Numbered from the stretch's first letter, positions 46,964 to 57,659 are shown. The stretch is 64,000 nucleotides of DNA from Rehmannia glutinosa (GCA_016081115.2 JABTTQ020003451.1:22501-86500), one strand, 5' to 3'. Program-made: numbers and translations. The notes: generated by a model from the letters alone, not told the origin.

Positions 46964-48470
46964 CAAGGGTGTGAAGTAAGGTTTAGAAGGGGAGTTGAAT
47001 AAACCTTACCAAATTTTCGATTTTAGTCCTTTTAAAATTACAACAGAGTTGACTCAAACAAGTTGTGTCCTGAGGGGGACTAAGTTGGTTACTCAGCTAA
47101 GTTAGCCACTCAACAAACTCGATAGAGCTGTTGATAGAATAACTCAACTGTTTAACCTAAACTTAACTTGGCTGGTTTGATTTTATCAGCGGAAGACTTA
47201 ACACCCTTAGATTAAATTTAAGCTTATTTTAAACACTTGATTTTAACACTTAGTTAATTATCGTTTGATAGCAAATATGATTATATCAGCAGATATGAAA
47301 TAAATATGCAGGAATAAATGTCTTTGAAAGTAAATGACACAAATGTTTTTATAGAGGTTCGGCGATGGGGTAATTCTTCTAATCCTCTCTTCTCCAACTC
47401 CCGGAGGAATCCACTAAGTAATGCAGATCGTTTACAAAGTGGTGAACAGAGACAACCTTGATCACACAAAGTGGCTTTTCTTCCGACTAGCCTTTCTTCA
47501 CAGGCGTGCTTTGCTACTTGACTCACTTCTCAAGTTCTTGGATTTGATCACGAAGCCCTCCAACGAGGAGACTTGATACTGGTTCGATCTTGAACCTTCA
47601 TACAATCCTCCTCGATAGTAGATCCCTTTGATTCTTCAAAAGTTTCCTCTTCAATAGATTTGAAGTTGTCTTTCCTTCACTACTTGTGTTGGATCGATTT
47701 CCTTCGAGTTTCGTGCTTGAGGATTTGCTTGAATATACTTGAGAATATTGCAGTTATTGCTCGAATAATGCTTGCTTGTTCGTGGTTCGTAACCTTTTTC
47801 TCAAGAAATTCCTCGGCCTTTTATAGTGAACTTTTGAAATTTTGCCCGTTGAAGAGATAGGCTAATTTCAAAAGTCACTTGTGTTCGTTGGCTTGTCTTG
47901 TCTGCAGTCCTTGATGTTGACATATCCTCGTATTAAATGTCCTCACGGCCTTTTAAATCGACGACACATGGTGCGTGTTTCCCATTGGTTTATTCCTTTT
48001 GCACAAAATGGGACTAACACTTTACACTGACTTAGCTTAGACATGTTACTATATTGAGTAACATTCTTGACTTTAATCAACGGATCTAAGTCGGTTGCTT
48101 TTACCTAAAAACTGTTGTCTTTACCCCAAGTGACTTGAGTCGCCTTAGGTCATTGGATGACTGTTGTCACTTCAACTTTGAGACTCGGCTTCTTGAGATG
48201 GACTTGATCGACACTTCTCACAACTGTTCCTCACTGATACTCCTTGATCAAGTCTTTGACTTCTTCTTGGCCATACTACGCGACGACACACAACAGTAGT
48301 CTTCAATCCAAATCCATGATTGACTTCTTGTATTCCTTGGCGTAGCTGACTTGACTCAGCTTTTCCAGCCCTATCTATTACAATATAAATTACAAGGAAA
48401 GTGGGGTGCCAACTTCCTAATTTAAGTTTTACATGGTATCATTAAAATCTACTTAATAAATTTCCTAACA
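46956..48470 (-). repeat. Copia 3' LTR (LTR-C), second element
   Basis: Related to LTR-A and LTR-B but longer (about 1.5 kb) and more diverged. It begins TATAGGTCCAAGGGTGTGAA (TG lost) and ends TTTCCTAACA. A polypurine tract on the minus strand adjoins at 48471, so this is the 3' LTR of another element of the same family in the same orientation. Confidence 0.75.
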
Positions 48471-48487
48471 ATTTCCCCCTTTTTGAT
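48471..48487 (-). promoter_or_regulatory. Polypurine tract of the second copia element
   Basis: The minus strand reads CAAAAAGGGGGAAAT directly before the LTR start TGTTAGG. This is the plus-strand priming site expected next to a 3' LTR. Confidence 0.75.
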
Positions 48488-48887
48488 GATGCCAAAACTT
48501 AAAAACATTCAACAAAACATAAACAACAAAGATACATACAGACAATGCAGTAACAAAGAATGTATGCTTAAAATAGATCGTTTTATTGATCATAGCATTC
48601 TTGTCCTTTACACATTGTTTACATTTGATATCAGAGCATTCTTCATCAAAGCAAAATTACAGGGAAAATCACTAAGTATTTTATTACATATGACTTACAA
48701 GAATGTATTTACAACAGTAATATACATGAAGGGGTTCGCGACAACAACGCCGCCCACTTTCCTTCCTTCTTTTCTTCTTGACTCTCTTGTCGTCACGCTC
48801 TCTTTCTTTTTCTCTCTTCTTCTTCAGCTCTCTTCTTCTTTTCATAGGCTCATTTGGAAGCATCATCCTTTCTTCTTCAGCTCTCTT
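48488..48887 (-). repeat. 3' internal non-coding piece of the second copia element
   Basis: Matches 27811-27831 plus 35889-36250 of the first element without the MULE-like insertion, and so shows the empty site. It ends in a Lys/Arg-coding purine-rich region on the minus strand, as in the first element. Confidence 0.75.
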
Positions 48888-49260
48888 CGCCAGGTGGTAG
48901 CTTCATGTAAACTTCTTGTTCTAAGTTTCCATGAAGAAATGCATTCTTCACATCTAATTGATGAAGTGGCCATTCAAACTTTGCTGCCAATGAAAGCAAG
49001 ATTCTAACAGTGTTCACTTTTGCCACCGGTGCAAATGTTTCCTCATAGTCAATGCCAAAAGTTTGTGTATATCCCTTCGCGACAAGCCTAGCTTTGTGTC
49101 TTTCTATGCTCCCATCAACTTTAAACTTCATAGTGAAAATCCATTTACAGTCCACAGGTCTTTTGTTAATTGGTTCGGGCCTACAGACTCTGACAGGTCC
49201 CACTCATCCAAAAAAACCGTCTTTTTTTATCATTGGAACTGTGTAACCCTGCATTTCTAA
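48888..49260 (-). pseudogene. Copia RT fragment of a different element
   Basis: The frame at 48877-49203 reads through VDCKWIFTMKFKVDGSIERH, ARLVAKGYTQTFGIDYEETF, APVAKV and then LDVKNAFLHGNLEQEVYM, the N-terminal half of a copia RT. It is uninterrupted over about 105 codons and differs from the RT of the first element, so it belongs to another copia lineage. The catalytic Y-V-D-D part is absent. It joins the Sirevirus-like 3' region at about 48888 without any LTR. Confidence 0.85.
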
Positions 49261-49473
49261 GTTATTAATTGAAATAATTTGTTAAGAATACAAATCTTTC
49301 ATCACCACAATACATTTTAGTTGCTAACAGGTTGGCAGGACATCACAATCAACATATTAAGCAGCACCCAATTAATAGATGATGTTATTGCAAAGGGAAA
49401 ACAACATAGTGCATATAGTTATTAAATGTCAGCTATGTGCTCAGGAAGAGAAAACAGGAAAAAGTGGACTAAC
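49261..49473. other. AT-rich spacer, no gene seen
   Basis: No coding similarity. It may be intron of the minus-strand gene-like unit whose exon follows. Confidence 0.3.
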
Positions 49474-49592
49474 CTTAAGTATATCATCTTCGAGTTTCTG
49501 GATAAGCCTCGGTTGTTCATTGATCTGTGTTGTTAGTTCTCTGATCTTAACTTCAGCTAATTCCTGGAAAGATGACTTTTCAGCAATTTGAC
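49474..49592 (-). pseudogene. Isolated exon of a coiled-coil protein
   Basis: The minus strand has AG (CTCTGAG) before the exon and GTTAGT after it, so both splice sites fit. The encoded sequence includes QELAEVKIRELTTQINEQPR and LIQKLEDDILK, a heptad-like coiled coil. The end recalls golgin/CASP-type proteins, but that is a weak resemblance. No ATG or other exons are obvious close by. It could belong with the minus-strand fragment at 52128-52368 if the DNA between, with its two MITEs, is intron. Confidence 0.4.
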
Positions 49593-50132
49593 CTCAGAGG
49601 AGTAGAAAGATACCATTTACCCAACTAAATATTGAAATATAAAAAGAAATCTAATGTGATGCGATTTCCATGTGTATAATTTAATTATCTGAAATAATCC
49701 TATTGGTAATTGCATCCCTTAGTTGTAATAATTTAAGAGCCATGCGTAACAAGTATGTCCTCAAGGTAAATTCATAAACGAACTGATTAATAGTACAAAC
49801 CTTAAGTGCTAACTTTTACTCAAAGGACAAGGTTTATATACTCATTCTAGATTAGGAAAGGCTAAAAATTGGTTACCGGTTACTTTTAGATAGATAAAAC
49901 ACCGTAAGAGTTAGAATAGAAGCTCAGAGGCTTTATCACCTCTTTCATCACAACAACGTGTCCATTCTTGACATCTTTGAATCAGCCATATAAGAGGTGA
50001 AAAATATGTAGATCCATTTCACAAATCTCGAAAGCAAGCAAAAAGCCACAAATGCGACAAATTCACGGCTGGTCTTTTGAAACATAAAACACGTACTAAG
50101 CAGGCATATTTATAAGGGGGTTATTGATTTTT
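49593..50132. other. AT-rich intron-like stretch
   Basis: No gene recognised; composition is like plant introns or intergenic DNA. Confidence 0.3.
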
Positions 50133-50860
50133 CAGTACCTGACCTAGATGCACTTTGCTGGTTTGGTACTTGACATTTCAGAGTTACCAATTTAGTACCC
50201 ATACTTCACATTTTTTTATAAATTGGTACCTATTCACTTTTAAGGACGAAAATGGCCGCAAGATTTTTTTAATTTTTGTTAAAAAGTTAAGTTTTAATTA
50301 GAATTATTATATATAAAAAATAAATTTAATTAAGAAATAACTTAATATTATTTAAATTAAATGATTAAATTCTTAATTGTAAAAACAATTAATTATTTTT
50401 TTTAAAATTCGATTTAAAATCTAATTAAAAATTAATATATTAGTAAAGAAATTGCTATAAGTTTCTTATTTATTATCTTAATTTTAATTTTTAAATTATT
50501 TAATTTTCATTTTAATTTTTAGAATTAGTTAACTAACCTAAATTTTCTTTTTGATTAATTAAATTTTAATTTATGTTTATTAATTTGCTAATTTAATGTA
50601 ATTAATTTTATTTTTTCTAAAAATTCATTGATATTTTTAGAAACTTCTTTTTATTTTTTATTAATTAAATTAATTAAAATTTTAATTTAAATAATTTTAC
50701 TCAAAAATTTATTTTTAGTATATTTATGTTTCTTGGGGGCATTTTCGTCCTTAAAAATGAATAGGTATCAATTTATAAAAAAAATATAAAGTATGAGTAC
50801 TAAATTGGTAATTCCGAAATGTCAGGTACCAAACCAACAAAGTACCTATAAGTCCTACTT
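50133..50860. mobile_element. MITE of about 730 bp with long inverted repeats
   Basis: Left arm: TTTGCTGGTTTGGTACTTGA, then TTACCAATTTAGTACCCATA and AAGGACGAAAATGGCC. The right arm, on the opposite strand, has TTTGTTGGTTTGGTACCTGA, TTACCAATTTAGTACTCATA and AAGGACGAAAATGCCC. The arms are about 125 bases and nearly matching; the 480-base core is almost only A and T. The outer ends are eroded, so I could not fix a target duplication or superfamily. Confidence 0.8.
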
Positions 50861-51118
50861 AAGAACACTGTTTGTATAATCTCACAAAAAGGAACAAATT
50901 GACGTCCAACAGATAAGTTGCTTCCATTGTTTATAATGCCAAGTTCTACCAAAATTAGTATGCATATCAATTAAAATTACACTAGAACTCAGAAAATGAA
51001 CTCCTTAGAAACCTTTTCATGTGTACCACTTCAGTATAGTTTATTAAAGTGCAAGAATGGTATGAGAAGAGTAAGCCCTAACAATGAATCCTACAGAAAC
51101 TGTTATGTTAGAATATTA

Positions 51119-51699
51119 GGACCTATTTGTTTATGTTTCCATGGTCCATTTCCAGTTTCTGGAGTTGGAAATAGAATTTTGAGAATTTATTGGTTTTCGT
51201 GTGGAAATTGAGATTGTGTTTGGATGAATGAATTGAAATGTGTTTTATGTAGGGTTGAAAATGGGATTGTGTTTGGTTTGAGTAATTTTGAAATATTATT
51301 TTATGTATATAATAATTGAAAAGTTGGTAGTGGTGGGTCCACTTCAATATTTTAATTTGAATATATTATATTATATTTGTAAGATTATAGTTGGTGGGTC
51401 CCATTAGATAGTTATAATTTAAAAATAGTAATATTCTAAGTAGATAAAGTTGATAATAGTGGGTCCCACATATATAATGGGTTAAAATATGAAAATAGTG
51501 ATTGATAAGTAATGATGAGTGATGTAGGGTAGTGTATATGTTTGAGAATAGAAATTATAGGTTTGAGATGTTGTTTTATGTGAAAAATAGAAAATGAAAA
51601 TGATGATTTCCATTGAAAATTTTATGAACAAACTTGATTCCACTTTTATTTATAGTTAAACCTGGAAAGAGGCCATTGAAAACATAAACAAACAAGGCC
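51119..51699. mobile_element. Tourist-like MITE (PIF/Harbinger), 581 bp
   Basis: It is flanked by TTA at 51116-51118 and 51700-51702, the target duplication of PIF/Harbinger elements. The termini are GGACCTATTTGTTTATGTTT and, on the opposite strand, GGCCTTGTTTGTTTATGTTT. The interior contains three copies of a TAGT-GTGGGTCCCA-like motif (about 51325, 51390, 51455). There is no coding capacity. Confidence 0.8.
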
Positions 51700-51702
51700 T
51701 TA

Positions 51703-52127
51703 CCATTTCGACATAGTTTCTTAAAGTGCATGAACACGGCATCACCAGTAAAAATAAATAAACAAGTTTACAAGCAGCTTTTTCAAAATAAATTTCATGT
51801 TTCAGCTGAAGAAGATATATGTTCCAAAACCTAATAATAATCTAAATTACCTACCTGGCTTGATGAACCAAAAGAATTAAAGCAGTTAGGGAATTTTCAG
51901 AAGTTTTTTAGGTTCAAATCTGGCATTAGAAACCAGTAAAATATCATTAAAAACTAATGCATGTCATTCATCCTATTTGTTGCTCACCAGTGACTAAAGC
52001 ATCTTCCAATGTATGTGCAAATCATTCATCTCCAAAAAAAATTCTCAGTAGATTCCATGTCCACATTCAATTTACAAGGCACGCAACTAAACGAAGAGGA
52101 AACACATATTACTCAAAAACAAAGCAG
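51703..52127. other. Stretch without recognised gene
   Basis: It starts with AGTTTCTTAAAGTGCATGAA, which resembles AGTTTATTAAAGTGCAAGAA on the other side of the MITE (about 51037). A local duplication therefore predates or accompanies the insertion. Confidence 0.3.
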
Positions 52128-52368
52128 TGAAACTTGCAATCATCGACGACGGAACCAAAGGTGCTCCCTCCCGGAGAAGGCGATCCAACTGGGAGCAAAA
52201 ATGACCTATGCATATCCATCTCTTCATCTTCGTTATTATCATTGCCACTTCCTCGTCACCAATTTTCGTAGTTTCCAACTCAATATCCTTTCCATCGCGG
52301 TCGACGAAGTGAATCTACGTCATATGAGCAAAGCTCACTCTGCGCGCCCGCTTCTTTTGCAGAGCCAT
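52128..52368 (-). pseudogene. KNL1/SPC105-like kinetochore protein, N-terminal fragment
   Basis: A minus-strand ATG at 52368 starts MALQKKRARRVSFAHMT. It contains RVSF, the PP1-docking motif found near the N-terminus of KNL1/SPC105 kinetochore scaffolds. IHFVDRDGKD follows in the same frame after an in-frame TAG. In another frame comes DEEMDMHRSFLLPVGSPSPG and GSTFGSV, again like plant KNL1 N-termini. One stop and at least one frameshift make it a pseudogene or badly read exon. The naming rests on short motifs from memory, so it is tentative. It faces a plus-strand gene-like start at 53001 across about 630 bases. Confidence 0.4.
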
Positions 52369-53000
52369 GGTGAGTTTTCGGTCCCCATGTTGTGGCGGTG
52401 GCTTTCGCCGTTGGGTTCCTCCTTGGAATCCATGACAACCGAGAGCAATTTCGTAAGATTTTTCTCCTTTTGGGGCTTGGGTTATACAATTCCCCTTTTC
52501 TCCTCAGTTGGAGGGAAAATGGCTTTTCTAATTTTGAACGCTTCGGGAAGGGGGGACCTCCTTTTTTTTTAAACCCGGATGGGGAGCTCCTGGAAATTGT
52601 ATTTCTACCCCCGAGGTTTGGCTGACTCTTGGCACGTATCCTCTTGGCACGTATCCTCTAAATTGTGGGTTCCATTAGTTAATATATGCCACGTGGACCC
52701 TTAATCCACAAAGATATTTAAGGAAAAAACGATAATATCCATTTATATGATTGTACTACTGAGCGGCGTGCGCTCCCATGCTCACACTAGTCTTCCCCTC
52801 CCAACTTTACAAACCCTTAAACGCCCTTTTGCGCTTCTCTCTCGTTCAGTACACTCGCGCCGCGCAGCTCTCTCTCTGACGATCCGTGGATCTATAAACA
52901 TCATCTCGGAATACAATTTCTGTTGCTTTTTTCTTTTTTCAGCGATTTTCCTCGCGAACAAATTGAATTTGATCCGTCTTTTGCGTGCGTGTTGAAGAAG
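52369..53000. promoter_or_regulatory. Region between divergent gene-like starts
   Basis: It holds a direct duplication CTTGGCACGTATCCT x2 (52627-52657) and an imperfect inverted repeat (TTGTGGGTTCC...GGACCCTTAATCCACAA, about 52661-52711). The last 150 bases are a CT-rich, 5'-UTR-like leader (GCAGCTCTCTCTCTGACGA). It could act as a bidirectional promoter. No definite TATA box is assigned. Confidence 0.35.
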
Positions 53001-53238
53001 ATGGTGGTGGGGAGGTGGATAGAATGCAGAGGCGATCTGTTTGCGGACGGGGCTAAATCGCTAAAGCTTCGGCTGAGGGATCGTTTCAGAGTAGCCGCGG
53101 TGGACTATCACCGCCACCGGTATTTCAGGATCGCCGGCGGCGGGTACTTCTCCTCCACCGTCCAGCGGTGGCTCGATCGCTTATCCGATTTCCGTCGCGG
53201 TTCTCTGCCTTCGTCTTCCACGTTTTACCGCAAAAGAG
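53001..53238 (+). pseudogene. First exon, tafazzin-like acyltransferase N-terminus (tentative)
   Basis: ATGGTGGTGGGG opens a frame of 79 codons rich in GC and free of stops up to a possible donor at 53239 (AAAAGAG|GTCTGG). The segment GGGYFSSTVQRWLDRLSDFR then SLPSSSTFYRKR resembles, as I recall, the N-terminal region of plant tafazzin-type phospholipid/glycerol acyltransferases. The catalytic H-x4-D part would be in a later exon, and I do not see it downstream. A 5'-UTR-like leader precedes the ATG. It is either an exon fragment or the start of a truncated gene. Confidence 0.4.
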
Positions 53239-53770
53239 GTCTGGATTGTTAGTTAATTGTTAATTTTTTATTTTAAAATTGCATATAATTTGATTCACAA
53301 CTTTCAATTCAATGTGAGAGCGTTTATGTGTTTACTGAATTACTCACATGAAAGTATATATTATCGTAAAAACGCTTATCTGTGTGATCTTCACGTTATT
53401 GATTAGATTTAATGAAGAAACTGATTAAATATGTCGTTTCACAAACATTTTTATGTACTCTTCAAAATCCTTCTGTGTGTTTTAGCGCTTATTGTTAAAT
53501 TAATGTTGTAGAATGCGTGTGTAAATATTTTCACATATTATTTTTAATTGGAAGTAGGATTGTCTCATATTTTTGAATTTAATGTAAGAATAGTTATGTA
53601 TTGTCAAAAACTTTAAAAAAATTGATTGTGAAAAATGTTTTTGATTGATATTTCATGGATTTTCTAGGTATTTGCTGTATATGTGTGCAAATACTTCCTG
53701 TAGTGGACAGACCATCTTTTGCAGTTGTCAGGAATCAGAAATTGTGAGCGGTGATTTGACCATCTTCTAG
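53239..53770. other. Intron-like AT-rich stretch
   Basis: No coding similarity; it lies between the two plus-strand exon-like pieces. An acceptor-like CTTTTGCAG is present near 53722. Confidence 0.35.
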
Positions 53771-53771
53771 T

Positions 53772-53891
53772 ATGTTATCGCTGAAGTTTAATGATACTCT
53801 AAACTTCCTTACGGACTTCAAGCTGTTTTCACAGATTTTTGCTGAAAAACCAGCGGTTCGGCAAGCATATTTGAGTTTTGTCCCCAACAAG
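53772..53891 (+). pseudogene. Exon of TFIIH subunit TFB1/GTF2H1-like (BSD domain)
   Basis: The frame reads LNFLTDFKLFSQIFAEKPAV then RQAYLSFVPNK, followed by a donor GTAGG. The F-x-E-K-P-A-V-x-Q-A-x-L-x-x-V-P-x-K signature is the first half of a BSD domain as found in TFIIH p62/TFB1. The next exon in the real gene should continue into the second half of the BSD domain. The next acceptor here (54223) leads into unrelated sequence. An isolated, probably duplicated exon. Confidence 0.5.
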
Positions 53892-54223
53892 GTAGGAAGA
53901 ATGTTATAGCAAAATATATATATATTGTTTAAATGTTTCAGTGTACTAGATGTCTCCTTGTACTGTTGTACTCGTGTCTCACTGCCCTCCCCTGTTACAC
54001 TGAACTATTTATGATAATTTTGAGTCACTTTAATTTAGTACCAAGAGTAACTTTTAGTGGGTTTTCCTGAGATATTGGTGCTTCATACTTGGTTCTCTAA
54101 CCTCATCCATCTAATACACGTCATGTTGATTTTTTCATATCCAAGACCTTAATTCGTTGCTCAGATACTTCATATTATTTAGCATATTTGTTCAAACATT
54201 GATTATTGTTTGGTGTTATTCAG

Positions 54224-54301
54224 GGTGATGAACTGCTGTACAGGAAGGAAAGAGTGCCAAAGCTTGGGAGGCTTGTAGGACATGGTGGAAGAGCTCAGTG
54301 A
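54224..54301 (+). pseudogene. Exon-like piece of unknown identity
   Basis: It follows an acceptor TGTTATTCAG and reads GDELLYRKERVPKLGRLVGH before a TGA. I do not recognise the protein. It is in register to be spliced to the TFB1-like exon. Confidence 0.3.
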
Positions 54302-54343
54302 CCATTTCCAGCTTATAGAATTCCTACATCTAAGGTAGCAACT

Positions 54344-54580
54344 TCCTATTTCCTGGATAATACCATCAATTATAGAATTCCTACATCTAAGGCGGTCCCA
54401 GATCCACGTCGCGTGCCTCTCATTGCCACACATTTTCGGTCGCGCTTTGGCTTGGTGGTAACAATTGAAACTTACTCGACAACGCCACGCAAGCCCCGTG
54501 TCACTACCTGGGAGAAATTTCGTAAGCATATGGAGCGTGAATTTTTACCGTTTAATTATGCACGCACTTTCTATCAATAA
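54344..54580 (+). pseudogene. Retrotransposon gag-like fragment
   Basis: A stop-free frame of 78 codons without an ATG start contains KPRVTTWEKFRKHMEREFLP followed by FNYAR. This resembles the T-W--F---F---F-P segment of Ty3/gypsy gag. A 22-base direct repeat TATAGAATTCCTACATCTAA(GG) at 54314 and 54371 lies at its 5' side. Confidence 0.45.
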
Positions 54581-54607
54581 CTTTAATCTTCGTCAAGGCA
54601 CTTATTA

Positions 54608-54632
54608 TTTAGGGTTTAGGGTTTAGGGTTTA
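54608..54632 (+). repeat. Short telomeric seed (TTTAGGG)x3
   Basis: TTTAGGGTTTAGGGTTTAGG plus GTTTA: just over three plant telomere units. It sits exactly where the second pararetrovirus fragment begins. Confidence 0.85.
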
Positions 54633-57600
54633 ACATATAGAGAATGTATATAGAGAATGGACTAGTGGTCATCCGATTCTCAGATCTTTTATCGCCCACC
54701 GTGAACTCCATTCCGTCTTGTAATCTTTCCCAAGGTTTATGATCCTCGAGAAATTCAATTCCGGTGTTAATTGTTCTCGGGATCTTTCCCCGCAACTCCC
54801 TGTGATAGTAAGCTCCATTTCACCTATCTTCGACCTCCTCGATACCGTCCAACTATTGGTTGTTGGAGATAATATAGAACATCACAAGAAAAATATTATC
54901 CTTTTGAGTGATGTCGAATATTACTTCCACTTCTCGCCATCCTTCCTCGACATTTCAACTTCTCCTTTGCTTTTGAAAATATCGGGATACGCCGAATCGA
55001 TTTTGGTCTCTTTTCTTCCCAACGGCCGCTACTCGTCATTCTCGTCTCGTTGGAAAGACATCCTTATCGCTCAACTCGAGACTTCGACTTTTGTTGATAG
55101 TGGGAGATTCAATAATTTCTGGTAGAACCACCCTGGCAAAATCCTCAAGATTCTTGGGACTTCAATGAATTCCTTTCTCAAGAATACTTCAATGATGTGT
55201 ATTCGAGAGAGCATAAGATATCTTGTATGTGATCGAGTAGACTGTTCCCTTCTTTCATCAATTCGACTCTTTTGAAATCTTGATGAAGAGTTAGGACTCG
55301 TTGAAATCTCGATCTTCCAAATTGTATGCAATTCTAGGATGTAGACATTAAATGCCAATTTCCCAAAGATACAAATTTCTCAGAATCGCTTCCAAGGCAT
55401 GAATCCTCGAGGTTTGAGATTCGCTTGTCAAAGATAGCCGATTGAATGGTGAATCTATTCCTTCTTTGAATGTTGCTTTAATAATAACTCTTATGGCTCC
55501 GATATGAATCCATGAGAGTGTATTTGCAACTTCTCTTTTAACTCGCTTTTGATCTCCCGGATTTCTCTAACAAAGGGACCAACCGCATCTCGATCGTGTT
55601 CCTGTAGAACTCCATCTAATGGCAAATTCTCCCGGTTGTTACCCGTGGATAATTTGGTGTTTTCTATTACGAAACCAATCTTATCCAAAGCCTTTTCCAT
55701 CGCCCCAATTGTAAATCCATCATAGATTTGAAGCTTTGATCTTCCTTCATAATTCTCATAAGAGTCTTATGAGACATCAGTAATGTGAGAGAGGAATCCC
55801 GACATATCCTCCTCATCGTCTGTTGAAGAATTTCTTCTTCACTCGATTCTCAATCGATTCACTTCCATCATCGAATAAATCTATTCTTCATAGATGCTTT
55901 CATCCGAGGGAATATCCTCAAATTGATACACCGTATTAAATCTTGATAATGATGCCTTCTTCGATTTTCGGTGTGGCCTCGAACTGCGTCTCGACTCCTC
56001 GTTTTGATTTGCCTGGGCAATCCGCTGAGATATGCCCTCTTGCTCCGCATGTCCAACAATTACAGATCTTTGAAACTTTCATTAGCTCTAGTGAGCACGC
56101 CCGAAAGTTCTTCTCCCTCGGATTTCTCGGTACTTGCTTGGTTTGAACTCGATGATGAAGCTCTACTCCCGCGCCAGGCCGGTCTTTGCCCCGATTTATA
56201 ACTTCGGGCTTTTTTTTTTGACTCGTAACCTTCAGGTCTCCATGAAGACCGCTTTTTTTTCTTTTCTGGCCAGTATGGATGGCTTATATCCTTCTTCTTC
56301 TTGTGTCGCTTGGTTGACCTCCCACCACATTTGGGATATCATTATCCACGCAACATGAGGAACTGTTTTATTAATTCCTCTTAATTTTTTATAATTCTTG
56401 TATAGAGTCGCTTGGTAACACCATTCGATAACTCCGCCTTTAGGAAAGACATTTTTCCGCCACGATTTCTACTTTGTACTCCACCACCCTTGTATTTCCC
56501 GATAAGCATTTCTCTGGGACTCGGAATCTTGGCAAAGAATAGTTGTGTAGCTTCTTTTTACTCAATCTTGGATTTCCAAGATTCGCGAACAACTTGATAT
56601 ATTCGTCAATATGACAAATATCTAGTAACCCAAGGCTATAGAGCGCTTGTTTATATCTCTTTCTTTTTCATCCTCTAATCCTCGATATAACCTTTGTGCC
56701 GATGAACCGGATTTTGAATAATTTTGCCATACCATCGACAATTCCTTTAAGTGATTCCCCCGATGTGACCGAACCTTTCGTACTAAAGATCGGTCATATC
56801 CCTGCAATCTTTACCGATCCTTCAAGACTCATTTCAAGTAGTAAAATGAATGAATCCTTTGTAAGATCGAGGGTTCCTGTGAAATTCTCATAGTCAAGCC
56901 CATTCATCAATGAGAACTTCTCTATTTTTAAAATCAGGATGTCCAGATTTAACATCAACCCATATGGATGTATTGGGTCGAGGTGCGATCTTCCATAAGG
57001 CGCCCGATAAACATTCGGCCTTCCAAAGAGTGGGTTGTCTAGTTCCCGTAAGTGGGTTTTGATCATCTTCCATAAGGCGCCCCGATAAACATTGGATGTA
57101 TTGGGTCGAGGTGCGATCTTCCATATGGATGTATCGGGTCGAGGTGCGATCTTCCATAATGGCAAATTTTTAGGAATAATTTCTCCATCTTCCAACTCCC
57201 AATCCTTATCCAAAACATCCAAAGAAATTATCATCCAATTGATTTACATCATCCGAATCGCTACCTAAAATGAAGTCATTTGGAGGGTTTCAAAATTCGA
57301 GAAGTCATGCAAGATTTTCGAAAATTCTTAGAGATTTACGTACCAATTTTGTAGCGTCAACTTCCATATTTTCCTTATCGGTTGCTTCAAAATTTATGTC
57401 CATCCTATTATCAAGCTCAAATTCCTCCGATTCCGTCTCCAACCGCACAATCGGTCCCAAAATTACTCTCATCATCCGCAAATCCTCTAAATCGTTATCG
57501 AGAATGAACCCCTTCATGCCTTTGAGTGACACTTTTATTTTTGGAAATATCTTGATTTAAGGCCTCATTTTCCAAGGTATTCAAAATATGGAATTGATTC
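54633..57600 (-). pseudogene. Endogenous pararetrovirus, copy 2, truncated and rearranged
   Basis: 54633-56940 matches copy 1 from about 32258 to 34640 in the same orientation: the protease/linker region, the coat-like basic and zinc-knuckle region, and the lower part of the N-terminal region. The RT, RNase H and second ORF are absent, because homology stops at the telomeric seed. On the upstream (high-coordinate) side, 57160-57560 has a minus-strand acidic frame (57305-57532) with no counterpart in copy 1. All frames are broken. The right limit is approximate. Confidence 0.65.
56940..57160 (-). repeat. Local tandem duplications inside EPRV copy 2
   Basis: GGGTCGAGGTGCGATCTTCC occurs at about 56974, 57105 and 57136. 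CATAAGGCGCC-CGATAAACA occurs at about 56993 and 57072. Copy 1 has one instance (about 34644-34680). The duplications are thus specific to copy 2 or to its source virus lineage. Confidence 0.75.
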
Positions 57601-57659
57601 AACTAGAACCCAAATCTCGGACGTCTTCAAATATCTCATTAAAATAAATATGATTTGAT

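Noticed and set aside
52009..52572. A 187-codon plus-strand ORF as a real gene
   Set aside because: It has no recognisable similarity and lies opposite the minus-strand KNL1-like fragment, whose composition and motifs look coding.
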